Source: Isoetes taiwanensis (Eukaryota > Streptophyta > Lycopodiopsida > Isoetales > Isoetaceae). From it: a DNA stretch of 64,000 bases. The first letter of the stretch is position 1, and every line of letters starts with the position of its first letter. Location of the stretch: NCBI GenBank assembly GCA_021234155.1, contig JAJEKV010000013.1:11558669-11622668 (forward strand), read 5' to 3'. Below are positions 33,528-46,140 of this stretch, piece by piece. The position numbers and the translations under genes are program-made. The notes under the pieces are model-generated. The model was not told where the DNA came from. It worked only from the letters and a program-made list of their open reading frames with translations, and ran no database searches.

Positions 33528-33714
33528 GTAGTTGCATTATGAGTGGTTGTACCATGAATGATATTAAGCAGGACCCAATAGTCATACAACAAAGCAATGT
33601 GAGGATGGTGAGTACGTTACTTGTCCTAAACCATCATCCCAGTACTAAGACCAAATAGAATTAGACAACCTCTTTACACAAAGTAAGACCAAATAGTGTC
33701 GAGCTACAATAAGT

Positions 33715-34240
33715 CTGGGATTTTAGGAAGATTCCCCTATATTCTCGAAGAAACACTTGAGATACTATAGATTCTCTTGAGATTCCCTTAGACTGCCCCT
33801 ACATTTTATTAAGATTCCCTTAGATTCTCCATGATTCTATCTAAATTCCCATAGATTGTTAACGATTTTATGACGATTCCTTAGATTCTCTTATATTTCC
33901 ATAGATTCTCTTAAGATTCTCTAAGATTCCCAAAGATTATCCCATGATTCCTCTAGGTTCCCCAAGATTCTCCTAGATTCCCTAAGATTCTATGAAGATT
34001 CTCTTACATTCTCTAAGATTCCATCGAGATTCCCTTGGATTCTCAAAAATTTTAGGAAGATTCCCCTAGCTTCGCTTACATTCTCAAAGATTCTCTCTTG
34101 AACCATCTAGATTCTCTTAGATTTCCCAAGATCCTATAAAGACTTCGATAGAATCCCTAAGATTCTTTAAGTTCTATGAAGACTCCCCTACATTTGGCAA
34201 GTTTGCACCAAGATTCCGTGAGATACCCTTAGACCAAACT
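33715..34240 (+). repeat. Degenerate AGATTC array (right arm)
   Basis: Words such as 'agattctc', 'agattccc' and 'tagattc' recur every 10-20 bases in the same orientation as the left arm at 32190-32880. It lacks the TTCTAGAA phase of the left arm. Confidence 0.8.
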
Positions 34241-35829
34241 TGCACATTTCTCAAACCATGATTTTCAAGAGCAAACGCATGGCCTAAAGTGGAACAAATT
34301 GGGTCTTTAGTTCCCAATCTCGCAATTCACTTGAACATCAATGCGTATAGAATTAACCTGGACTACCTATTTCTCAAAATATTGAAACAATGGGATGAAA
34401 CCTCTATCCTTAATTATTGAAAGCCTCCAAATTGTGGGGATTACAATCTTTCTGTAGATATGAATGTAAATACACGAAAACGATAAGAACACATGCAAGT
34501 GGGTCCAATCTTGCCGATACAAAGTCAAGCTACCATTTAGGCTTTTAGCAAATTCACCTCTCTAGTTAGACACAGTAACTACCCATGTCGTCTCTTAAAA
34601 TCTCCTAGAACATTGGTTCCATCGATTCAATATCCATTTTTTCAGCTAGGACATATAAACCATGAATTTCATTACAATGGTATATCTCCTTATGCTATCA
34701 CAGGAAAGCTGTGGAAAACTAGATAGCTAAGAAAATTAAAACATGGGATGTTGAAATGCTCAAGGTTGACATGATGATAGGGAGGTCGAGAATAGAAATG
34801 CTAGAATAACAATTATTTTATCTGACTGGAGATTGAAGTTGGGTAGGTCTATTTGGTAGCTATTTCTTTACATTTTCTCATTCCCACATGCCATATGGTT
34901 TACATCCAACCACAAAAAATAGGATAGAAACACCATCTTCTCCTCCTAAGGTAGCTATTTCTTTACATTTTCTCATATGGTTTACATCCAACCACCTTCA
35001 GACAAGTCCACAACCCGTACTTGGAAAAATATTTAAAAGAGATTGGTTAGGGTTGAAGTATGCATGGGGGAGACCACCATCCCTAGCTCTTGCACATGCT
35101 TTGGCTTCAGTTAAGCATCATCCTTGGGATTATGTTGTTGGCACGGCTCCTTACAATAAAGCTAAGATTTTACGGGAAGCGTTTGTATAGGTTCATTCCT
35201 CGCTATCTATATGTCCCAGTTTTGAAATTGAAGACTGAATTGGTGTTCAACATGGGTTTGCGTGACGAATTGGTGTTCACCAGAGGACATTCAAATCAAC
35301 TTTTTCATGTTTATGTTGCCCCAAAACTCCAGACCGCTTTGTTCACGCTTTTGGATTTTTAATGTTGCCCTAAAACTGCATAAAATTTGTTCCCACTATT
35401 GGTATTGTACAGAAGTGGTAACTTCTAGATAGACTCTAATCGGGTTTTAAGTTTAGGCTTGTATCTTGTATCTGTCTTCAAGTAACATCCTAATCTTGGA
35501 TAATAAAACAGGACTAATGCTTTGCTCTCTATACATTTCCAAATTGAGCCTGCACCTTTGTTTAAGCTGCTGGCATTCTCTATTTGCAGGTGGAGTGGTC
35601 ATACGCACTCCCATCAGTCGTTCCTGTCATCGCTATGGTTTAATCAATGTATATGTCTAAAGAGGCAAGACCTTCACTATGGTAGTGATGCCCTATGCAG
35701 AACAAACATAGTATGAAGGATTTTATTTTAATTGCATTGGCCAACAAAGACACTATAGCATGGATTTGTATTCCAAATCTGCCGGCTTCGCCATGAGCGA
35801 GCGGTCCTGGAACCACTATGCAACTAAAT
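34241..35829. other. No gene recognised; one local duplication
   Basis: 'gtagctatttctttacattt' begins copies at 34856 and 34951. Both continue into 'atggtttacatccaaccac', the second lacking about 13 bases. A plus-strand frame ending at 35190 contains 'GRPPSLALAHALASVKHHPW', which reads like a protein, but no family was recognised. Confidence 0.4.
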
Positions 35830-36102
35830 GCCGCTGACCAAATACTTATGCCTAATGATCTCAAAAATCGGCTCCAGTCCATCCTGCACTTGTGGCAAAT
35901 TCCGTATTATTTTCCGCAGGGGGATCGTGGGGCTTATCCCACATAATTTTGTCCAGAAGACTATAGGAGTACCTGAGCCAAAGTGTGGATATCTTCCAAC
36001 ACCATTCCTAGAGACCAAATATTCCATCTCAGTTACGAAAGGCAGTTGAACAAATCGCCAAGGATTCAGAGATCCTTCATAAGGAGCAACCTGCATTTCA
36101 AG
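35829..36102 (-). pseudogene. Candidate last exon of an unknown gene
   Basis: After an acceptor-like 'acttgaaatgcag' near 36094, the minus strand is open for about 89 codons to a stop at about 35827. It contains 'VAPYEGSLNPWRFVQLPFVT', 'YLVSRNGVGRYPHFGSGTP' and 'PQVQDGLEPIFEIIRHKYLV'. Composition is protein-like. I do not recognise the family and no matching upstream exon was found in 36.1-37 kb, so this could be a leftover exon or chance. Confidence 0.3.
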
Positions 36103-36129
36103 TAAAACAGAGTAGTTGATTGACAATAA

Positions 36130-39100
36130 GCTTCAATGGGAGGAAGGATGAAGGAGCAAGATACCTTGGGGTTATGGAAGATTCTGGAGGAGTTCTAACC
36201 CCGTTTTGCCTTTCATCGCCATGCAGTGCTCCATTAGCGAGAACATGAAACTCCAAAAATTTTATAAACAAAGAAGATATGCCATGCAAAGCGCTTTCTA
36301 TATTCCAGCATGTTGGGGATGTTGTAGCAACACAGCATGCCTAAGGTTGTCGCCCTAATCAATCAAAATCGATGGCTTATTCTCCTAAAGAAAGTAAACG
36401 GCATTTAATATAAAGAAGGTGAATGATAAATATTAACAGAAATGATAGACGTGAGAAAATGAGCAAGTAAAATGAAAGAGGTTTAACACTCACCATCCAT
36501 GGAACGATTATGATTGACGAATGAGTAATATGCCCTACAACATTATTGCGCTTTTTGTTATTGAAGAAGCTTCCATGGCCGCTGTTAACAAGAAAAGAAA
36601 CAGGGAGATTGTCATGAGTACTTGAATCGGCAACATTCAAATGAAAAGCCACGTAAAAATTATACAAACCATTAATGTCCAATATTTACCTTTGCTTTCG
36701 ACTTGACTAAATTCTATCTTAGTCGTGTATAGGCTTGAATATGTGCTTATTTCGTCAAAATCTTTCTCCATTTGTGCGTGGAGGCAATGGTAATTACTAT
36801 GGGACATGAACCTCATAACCAACCAACCATGTCAAGAATCTGTTGAAGCCATGTCAAGCCTGTCCCTCTCGGTCCAGGTTGGGAAATTTCAATCCATGTT
36901 TATTCACAAGTTTTATGTATCGCAAATATTAATCAAAACAAACAGGAAAAGAGTAATTTGAAACAACAGAGAACGCTCTTCAACATTAAGATTTAAATAA
37001 AAAATGATGAAAATGAAGTCAAATGCAAAATTGTGAGTGTTGCACTCGCGAAACGAAATAAAACTATTAACAAACGACGCTTGCAAAACACAACATTATG
37101 ACCAAATTTAAGAAAGAATCATAACCGTGGGGAGCCATACACCTTAATCTAGGAAGAGGTGTCGGGCTTCAATATACTCATTTTTACTAGCATTTCAACT
37201 TGTGTAGCACTATCATTGAACCTCAAAATTTTGAATGAGACAGTAACTTATGAAAAAGATAACAAGCATATAAAATTCAAAGTGATAAGCCAGTTTATAA
37301 TAGCAAGAGTTTATATTTAACTCCAACTTTAAGCACCAAAGACTAAAAACTTGCAAAGTTGCCAATACCGAATGCATGTTTATCTTTGTAAACCAATAAA
37401 GAAACAATCTGACTCAACAATGGCCCTTTTGACATATATGGCAAGTACAATTTCTAAATAGCTACTATTATTGTCAATCTGTAACACGAGTACAATTGCT
37501 AAATGGCTACTGTTATTGCCAATCTGTATGGCACGCACAATTGCACAAGCTCATCATGATGTCTTATTTTATCAAATGCAGCACACTGCCTCCACCTTTG
37601 TTAGGTCATGCTCCAAGTTTGAAGATTAGGATTTCACTATTAGGATTTGCTACCCAAGGCCATCTATCATAGTACTATGAGAGTCCATTCCATAGTCTGG
37701 ATGCTCTAGTTTTGGCATTTTTCCAAAGGCCTCAAGAAGGGCTCTACAAATAGAAAGGTCGTCCATTCAACATATAAAGTGATCCTATAAAGGCAATATT
37801 AACGTAAAACTAAGGACGAAATGGACTGTCAACATGGCAAGCGAGGATGCATCATGCAAGGTTTAAACTGCAATATTTCGAACTCTGCGGTCATAAGAAC
37901 AAAAAAGCAATAATGGATTTGAACTTGGGATAAGCCAACCCGACCGCCATCTGGGGGCCATTATGCCCTCACCACGAATCTCGAAATTCCAAACATCACA
38001 CCAAACTCAATACAATGCATTACTCTTTAACTGCAAAATCCTGGTCCGATCACAGTGTCACAAATTCTTCATGTGCTGTTAATCAAAACAATAAACATTT
38101 GCATCTATATCAGTCCAGATCTTGAAGAGCAAACGTTTCTAGTCTTAGCCACCTGTATTTGCATTGGCCGTGTAAAATGCATGAGAGTCCATTCCATAGT
38201 CTGGATACAGAAGGCCATCAGTGTTGAAAACAAAATGGCCAAGATACTCTTACGTTGACCTGCACATAACAAAATTAGAACAAATTTATGCCAATGCGCC
38301 ATGTTAAAGTAAAAATATTGATTGCTTTGTCCTGCCTCAAAATATTCAACGCCGCTTAAAACAAAAGGCTTTCTAGTTCAAGAAAAGATACGAATATATA
38401 ATGAAACAAAATCTTGAGCGAGGAAGATAAATGATGCAATGAAAAGGACCGATTAGGCAGACTAAATGCTTCAGAGATCTTATCTGAACTATGGAAGAAA
38501 TCGTGAAAAGTGATGTAACAATCGCCAAAGGAATACGGGAACATGAGGCGAAAGCGGGAATATGAAGCACATCCCGGCTAGAAGGCAAAGAAACACTAAA
38601 AGTTTACCAAGATTCGGGAACCACGGTGAGAACACGTAAAAAAAACACCAAGTTGGAACTTCAACTAGCCTTGAGCTCGGATATCGCCCTGGGTTCGGCA
38701 GTGATCCGAAAGCACCACATCACAAAAAATACAAAGCATCACAAAAATACAAAGCAAGGGTCGAAAAAATGCGAAATGGCCTCGCAAGAAGAGATGGCCG
38801 AGGAGCTCACATGAAGAAGAGATGGCACATGGCGGAAGAAGAGGCCTTGCCTCTGAATGGCATCCGGCTTCTACAAATTCAAAGCTCCAAGAACTCAACC
38901 TGGTAACTCAAAATCCAGTATTCTATTTGCCCTATATACTATATATCTCTGAACCACACACAAAGCGAAGGAGGATATGAAGAAAATAGGGTCGACATTC
39001 CGGGCCATAGCCTTGAACCATAGCCAAGAATAAAAATCACTCCATATTCTCGCCAAACCAAGAAGCTTGAGCTCCAAACCCCCGCCGGCTTCTCATGCTT

Positions 39101-42100
39101 CGCCTCATGCGACCTCGATCATCCCGTGAGCCCCCGCCTGGCCCGTGCGAGCCAAAACAAACCGAATGCAGAGAGTGCTCCATTTTTTTTTTTTCACTAT
39201 GCCACCTAGCTCGCACATTAATTTTGGGTCATCACAAAACATTATTTGCAATTAATTAATATCTGTGACTAAATCTAGCCATTAAATGTTACCACCAACT
39301 CATCAATTTGCAATCATTGCACATGAAAATTTGGGACGCCCGGATGAAATGCCCTAATTCCAATGGTTAAGATTAGAAGCCCCAATTTAAGTGGGGGTGC
39401 TTGGGGAGGATGACGTGGCTTCCTCTCGTTTGTCGGATCTCACGATCGGACCCGTCAGGGGCGACACCCCGGTCCGGAAACAAAGGCAAATTTTTATATA
39501 ATTGTATATATATACAAGTTTTTGTACTATCAATGGGATAAAATAAAAGGGAAGATTACGAAAATTCTCCTATCATGTAGCTTCTTTTCTACTTCTTTTG
39601 GCACATGAGCAAACGCAAGACAATCAAATGCTTTACAAAAATCATAGCCCTTTTTTCTTTTTTTTACTCTAAATTTCTTGTGCAGTATTTCCATTGACAG
39701 TGGCTGACATTTGAATTAAAGGTTCCCTGATGTAGTTTGTACAGTAGGCATTTCATTTTTAGGGTTCCCATCATGGTGGTCAATTTCATTCATATATTTT
39801 TCGCGTTGATCCCGCCCAAGGATTTAGCGATAATAAGGATTTAAATGCAATCCAGAGCTCTACTAAAATGAGAGAGTGCATTTAAATCGCATATTGGGCA
39901 AACTGAAGTTCAAGTGGGAAATGCTTGCTGGGAGGTTTAATCCTTGAACACGGCACTCAGGTTGTCCTGTTTTCTGCCATGCATCAGTTCTGTGCATTCA
40001 AGTTGAAACAAAATTTATGATGGGTTGTTTTACTCTTTCTGAAACAGTAGATTCTCCAACTCTTTTTGCTCGTGCCGCACCAACATGGTAGATTCTTACT
40101 GCATGTTAGGTAATGTGTGAATTTAATCTGATCTTTGCTTCTAACGAGATGGATTTTTGCAATGGACATGCACTGGAAATCTTTCTAATCTGATCACTTG
40201 CAAGGGACCATACGTACAAAGTCTGGTACACTACTATAAATGTCTAGATGTGCTTGGAGCTGTGATCTACATGTTTAGTGAACTACGATTCTCCTGCATA
40301 TCTGGCAGAGCTTAAAGAGCAAACTCTGCAAAATTAACCATGTCTTCATTGCAAGTTGCGTCATTCAAGAGTAAAAAACCTCTCATCGAGACGAAATTTC
40401 ATTCTGAACCACAACAAATGAGATGCTTATTCGTGTTCACAAATTGATGCGCAGTAAACCCAAATTTCTATCCACTCTTTTACCACGTTGTCTAATGTAA
40501 AAATTCTTGTGTAGATGGACGTGCACAGGGCATTGGGCGATCTTTTCAAATCCCAGCTCGTTGCACTTTTACCATAGTTTTGCAAAGGTAAATATGCCTA
40601 GTTAACTATGTTTGGAAGCCTATTGGGTTCCATTTACTACTAAATTTGGCAAACCATTTTGCTTCTCTCTAATAAATATTGTATTGAGGACCTATTTTCT
40701 CACATTGGGCCCTGTAGATGCAGGTATGGCATGTACAAAAATTGTGCTCATTTGCTAGAGTCAGTTGAATATCAGAATACGGGGACATTGTCTCTGAACT
40801 GACCACTTTCAGCACATATGGGGCTAGTAAAAATGGAATATGACCATGCTCCCATAATAGCATGTGTACAAAGATCACCTCTGGTCCATGGTCCATTTTA
40901 CCACAAGACTTCAAGCTTTCAGCATTTCCAACCAAAAATGTATGATTTGGTTTGCAGATAGTGTGCATGAAAAGCAGTATCAATCGCCATGTCTCTTATG
41001 CCATTGGCAATATATTTCATGGCCTCGTGTTTTCCGTGGCTTCCAGGAAATTAAGCATTTGAAGTTACTCCATATTCGTTAACGGCATGGTTACCAAGGG
41101 GTATATGAGAACCAAAAACAAAGGGAAACTGCAAATGAAATGCTGCTTTTATTCAGTGCAAATACACCACAATGGAAAATACTGCACTGCAGAGCAGATG
41201 CAACATGTCCAACCCCACAAAAACAAGCTGCTCCCACCCAAGGACTCAAACGCTCTCCTATAAAACATACACCATGAAGATTCAGAATAGGGAATTTACG
41301 AAAATGATGTTGCAGGCATACCTATCCGAGTAGCTTTCCAGAAGAATCCTTGAAAATGTGGAATGAAGTAATTAGAAAGGTGTCCATATTTATGAAAGAA
41401 AGGCTAACTTCACTTGATCAACTTGCTGCCTGATGATTTGCTCATTTCTACTGTTTCTAGTTATAGTGCAACAAAAGGAAAAGTAAAGACGTAATACAAC
41501 AATAGCGTGGATAGCTATTAGAGTTTTTTACATTCACAGCCTAACTACATAAATTGGCCTACAAAGTAGGTCTCCAATTCCATCTCCCTTTTTCCAAAAA
41601 CTTTGCAAACTATTAGGCTTAATAATACTTCAGTTCAATCTCATAAACAATAGACATGTGGGTGGAATTGCATGCAATGAGCTGATCACATTGCAGAGAG
41701 ACTGCACAAACAGGGCTTCAGAATGCAATGGCCATAAACTTCACATCCAGCAAACTTTCAGGGCACTCTACCAGCATTGCCTGCAAGCTTCTCTTGAAAA
41801 CTTATCTGCAAGAACTAAATATACAAATAGAATATGATACTGTCACACAAGTTCGCAGCATAGGAAACACTTCCACAAATATTGAAGGCAAATTAAAGTG
41901 GATTGCTCAAGCAATTCTACATTTATACCTTAACTATTAAATCACTCCTAATCCATCTATATTGGTCTAAGATGTTCTGCCACTTGCAAGTTTCAGCACA
42001 TTAAGAGAACGAATTATCTCCAAGTCGTAGAAGTATTAACACAGAATTGCGACAGTCTCAAATCAAATAGATCGCATGCAAGAGTCAATACATTATGTAA

Positions 42101-44020
42101 GGATTAAGGAGCAGCATTAACATGAGGCATATTTCTCCATACTGTCTTTAACCATCATGTCATGAAAATTCAAAGCCCAAAAGCAGCTCCTGCATTGGGT
42201 GATTGTCTCTTCTATCTAAGAGTTCTAGGCCAACTAAATTCATGCACGTGCATGTTTTTCAAATGGATAGGCATTTTATTTTCAGTAGGCTTAGAAAATC
42301 CACTGTAAAATGCTTTCAGATAACATATACAACCAAGCTTTTAAGAGCAGATCATTGCACATATTACAGATATGGATTTCAGGGATTTATAAATCTTATA
42401 TTTCAGCTAAAATTTCACTACACTCTTAAAATCAACATGTGTACTACTATTAAGAACAAAAAAGCCTTAATATTCAGCTGTTATGTGAAACGTAGCATGA
42501 AAATTTACCTGAGGTTAAATATAATGTCAATATACAGTGCATCATCATTGGATCCAACATTTGAAGAGGAAAGTGCCTCAAGATATCTTCAAAAGGTATC
42601 TTCAAATACCGGTATGCTCGCCATATGATCTAAGCACGCCCAATGAACATACTTTGATGATCCCTTGCACTTGCATAGAGCAATAAAATCCCTGGCTGCA
42701 GAGACTACTTGTCAGCATAGTTGTCCACTTAAAGGGTAGAGAGATGCATTAAGACCAACGAGAGTTCATGTGAGCTTGCAGAGGCAATAAAAGCTGGACA
42801 AAATTTCTAGAGCTCAGGCAAGAAACGAATCAGAGAATCTGAAAAATGATCCTGCATGCAATAAAAAGGAGCCCCAAATAGTGAAAACTTCGGCAAAATT
42901 TAATAGGATAGATAGAATTTCGTACCTCAAGCTTAACAGAAAAGCTGAGCTAAGCTGGCAAGGTCGGATTTCAGCAGGCAAGGTCGGATTTCAAATGCTC
43001 CAAATGCTCAAAGGTCGAACTTTAATTGTTTGCTTTAAGATCGCACTTCCAGCTCCAAAAACAACCTGTAAATCGTAAATCTTACTCCTCGAAAGACCAG
43101 ATAATGGAACCAATCACTGTAAGCACAAACTCGTCGAAAGCTGATGCCACAAGCTCAAAGAATGACGGTATGAAAAGGGCTACAGAAGCTCCAAGCCACT
43201 GCAAAGAATACTGCAACAATTTTGTTATAATACAGAGGTGAATCATTTTTATCCTATATGATACTGTAATAAAAAGCCCATATATTCACCTGCGAAACTG
43301 ATGTCGGAAGCTCTCCTGCATAGGCGCAGTGTCCACAGGCTGATCCAAAGATAATTTCCCGCATGGTTTTCTAGAATATATGCAAGCATTCAGAAAAGAA
43401 TGTCGAAAAACAACGAAATAATTAGCCACCCAAGGATCGCCTTTGCATGCCATTGCCAACAAGCGTCTCGTAATATGCTTCTCAAAAAACAATCAAGCTA
43501 TGCCAGTGGCCATAGCTAGCTCCACCATAGCTCGGCAGAGTAGACGCAGAAGGAAGGAGGAAGAAAGATAATTCCCCACCACACCAAACCTATAAAATAA
43601 TTTGAAATAATGGCACGTTACCTCATGTTGCCCGTATTAAATGCATTGGCTAAAGGTAAAAAAAAATGGTGCCACCTCTTTAATGGTATTAATTTCGATC
43701 ACCTTTATGAACGGCCAAGATCAAAACCCTAAATCAAACCGCCCAGGATCAAAAGCCCCCAAAATTAAGGGGGCTGCTTAGGGATGCGACGTGGCTACAT
43801 GTGGGCCCTTGATCTTAAATTTGGACGGCCGAGATCAATATCTCTATGGACAAAAGTTATTGTATATATATTATGATATGATATGATAACAGATATATTT
43901 GGTACATCAGCTGCCTCTTTAATTAGATGTCGTGCTCCGCTGAAATAGCCTTCACGACCTACAAATCATGGGAAGTATACTTTGTTTATGTCACTGTGTT
44001 CTCTCAAAATCTTGAAGTAC
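36130..44020. other. Long gene-poor stretch with minor repeats
   Basis: No reading frame here matches a family I know. Visible structure: a 58-bp tandem duplication near 37440-37550 ('gcaagtacaatt(t/g)ctaaat(a/g)gctact'); 'gagagtccattccatagtct' at about 37679 and 38184; and two related GC-richer blocks at 39350-39540 and 43690-43870, sharing a '(g)ggggtgcttgggga'-like start and 'gcgacgtggct' / 'atgacgtggct'. These blocks may be ends of a mobile family. The tract 43870-43890 is a short ATATG repeat. Coordinates of small duplications are approximate. Confidence 0.4.
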
Positions 44021-44024
44021 AGAA

Positions 44025-44250
44025 GCCCTTCATCCAGCCCCTTATACTCTGCCAATTTAGAAGTGCAGAAATGGCATCGAGCTGTTTGAGGAGACTTCAT
44101 CCAACTTCATTTTACGAAAGCAAGAGCTTCGTGGAAACAATTGCAACGTTCGTGCCCTTCATCCAGCACTTTATACTCTGCCAATTTAAAAGTGCAGAAA
44201 TGGCATCGAGCTGTTTGACGAGACTTCATCCAACTTCATTTTATGAAAGA
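44025..44250 (+). repeat. Tandem duplication, 129-bp period
   Basis: 'gcccttcatccagc' begins copies at 44025 and 44154. Both continue through 'tatactctgccaattta', 'agtgcagaaatggcatcgag' and 'gagacttcatccaacttcat' with very few differences. The duplication lies inside an open plus frame (43927-44328), which stays open because 129 is divisible by three. No domain was recognised, so the frame may be open by chance. Confidence 0.85.
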
Positions 44251-45461
44251 AACATTCGTAAATTGACTATAACAGTGATGCCTTGCAAAGCATTTAAGTT
44301 GAAAATCATTTTGAAGCAAAAATACTAAAGTGCATATTGACCAAGCAAGATGCAGAAGGTATCTAACTTTTAAAATAATTGACTTATTTCAGCTATTTTC
44401 ATACATGAGAAATTTCCACAAACATAACTTAAGGCACAAACAGATTGCAAGCACTTCCCATTTAGTTCCAATGCATTGCCCTGATGCCTCTTTGCCATTG
44501 AGAATTACAGACAATCTACATATGAAAATAATCATGCTTGGCATTCCACGAGATGCAATAAGGAGGATACTAAACTACTGTGGACACTTGTAATCGAAAT
44601 CTTAGTCATTAATATGCATTATATAAGTAAATGACATACAGTAGCATGGAAAAATGCTAGGGATGCTTTTACGCATACGATAGCATTGAAAATGCTAGGG
44701 AATGCACAAGACAGAATAATTATATCTTCAAAGTCCTTGATGTCAAACTATGTCTAGAAGGTCCCAAGAAAATCAGAGAAGGGCATGGTAGGAGAAACAA
44801 TACCATGCTTATCATGCTTACAAAGTGATATTTGCTGATACTGGAATTTAATAGGAAATATGGACCGAGGCATTTGAAGAGACTTGTATCCTTCACATAA
44901 TGCATTTGGTTTTGGAGTAACTCCTTAATATCCTTGAGTTCAAACAATATCCTTGAGTTCGATAACATTTTTAATGTTTTTTCACTTTGAGTCGAAAGAA
45001 CGATGACATCCGAGGCTAGAGACAAGGCCACAACATTTTTGCATGACATGGCGAGACACGTGGCTAAGCTAAAATTCACCAAACTTTGTACCCGGAGTTA
45101 GGCAAGCCCTACTAATCATGACATTTTGCATTGCATTATTTGCAATAAAGGAATGGATTTTGACTTAGACAAAATTAGCCACTTGAGAACTGTTTGGCTT
45201 GATTTTCTATTTATAAAACCAAATGCTTGTTTGTGTGGCCATGAAATAAGTATTCACAAAATGTAATTGTCCTCTCGTAGTATTCACAAATATGTCAAAA
45301 ATGAGTTTTGCAAAATTATCTAGCACAATATTGAGTTTAATTACCCTCTTGATTTGTTAAACCCACCCAAGTACAGATGGAGAAGGAAATATTAAGTAAA
45401 TGTGTTGTTACTCTTAAAATCCTAATACCATAAGGGTGTCAAATGTAGCACAACATTTGGT
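44251..45461. other. No gene recognised
   Basis: Small local repeats 'tagcat(g)gaaaa(at)gctaggga' near 44643-44702 and 'atccttgagttc(a/g)a' near 44930-44960. The minus-strand frame at 44720-45082 has no recognisable motif. Confidence 0.35.
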
Positions 45462-46040
45462 TTAACCACTCCTCTCATTGGTTCCATGATACGTTAAATT
45501 CAACAATATGATCAAGGTGCCAAGCTAAATCACATTCAAACGGGTGCCATTTGCATCCCCTTATGTGCTTTCTCTTATTAATCTTGTAAGAGTGATCAAA
45601 ACGTGTTCTATGTCCAGGCAGATGACTACGGACTTTGCAACATCCTTTTGCGATAGTTCATCAGTAAAATCCAGTCACATGTTGAAACATGTAGTAGAGC
45701 ACTTCTGGTTGAATACCCTCTTAACCACTCCTCTCATTGGTTCCATGATACGTTAAATTCAACAATATGATCAAGGTGCCAAGCTAAATCACATTCAAAC
45801 GGGTGCCATTTGCATCCCCTTGTATGTGCTTTCTCTTATTAATGCGTGTAAGAGTGATCAAAACGTGTTCTATGTCCAGGCATATGACTACGGACTTTGC
45901 AACATCCTTTTGCTGATACTTTAGCCATAGTTGACACAGCTAAATGACCTATGTGATAGATATCTGCATGCAGTTCATCCAGTAAAATCCAGTCACATGT
46001 TGAAACATGTAATAGAGCACTTCTGGTTGAATACCCTCTT
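45462..46040 (+). repeat. Tandem duplication, 259-bp offset, first copy internally shortened
   Basis: 'ttaaccactcctctcattgg' starts copies at 45462 and 45721, and long stretches are nearly identical ('caatatgatcaaggtgccaa', 'catgttgaaacatgta'). The second copy contains about 60 bases around 45914-45975 that the first lacks. The extra bases lie inside a minus-strand open frame in the second copy only, so the second copy looks ancestral in structure. Confidence 0.85.
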
Positions 46041-46140
46041 GCTTTGTGATCTGCACTTTGCACTTCAACTTTCATTGGTCTTCCTTGTTTAAAGCCAGGC
46101 AATTGGAGCTTTGACAAGATTAACCAATACTGCTTTTGCT
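45839..46140 (-). pseudogene. Coding-like fragment, family unknown
   Basis: The minus frame 46117-45839 contains 'LQLPGFKQGRPMKVEVQSAD' and 'STCDWILLDELHADIYHIGH' and 'LAVSTMAKVSAKG'. It reads like a real folded protein, and the tandem copy at 45462-45720 carries a damaged version of its last part. I do not recognise the family. No start or splice context is certain. Confidence 0.35.

Noticed and set aside
32190-34240. CRISPR-like array in the AGATTC region
   Set aside because: Period and unit are irregular, there are no constant repeats with unique spacers of fixed size, and the setting is a plant nuclear genome.
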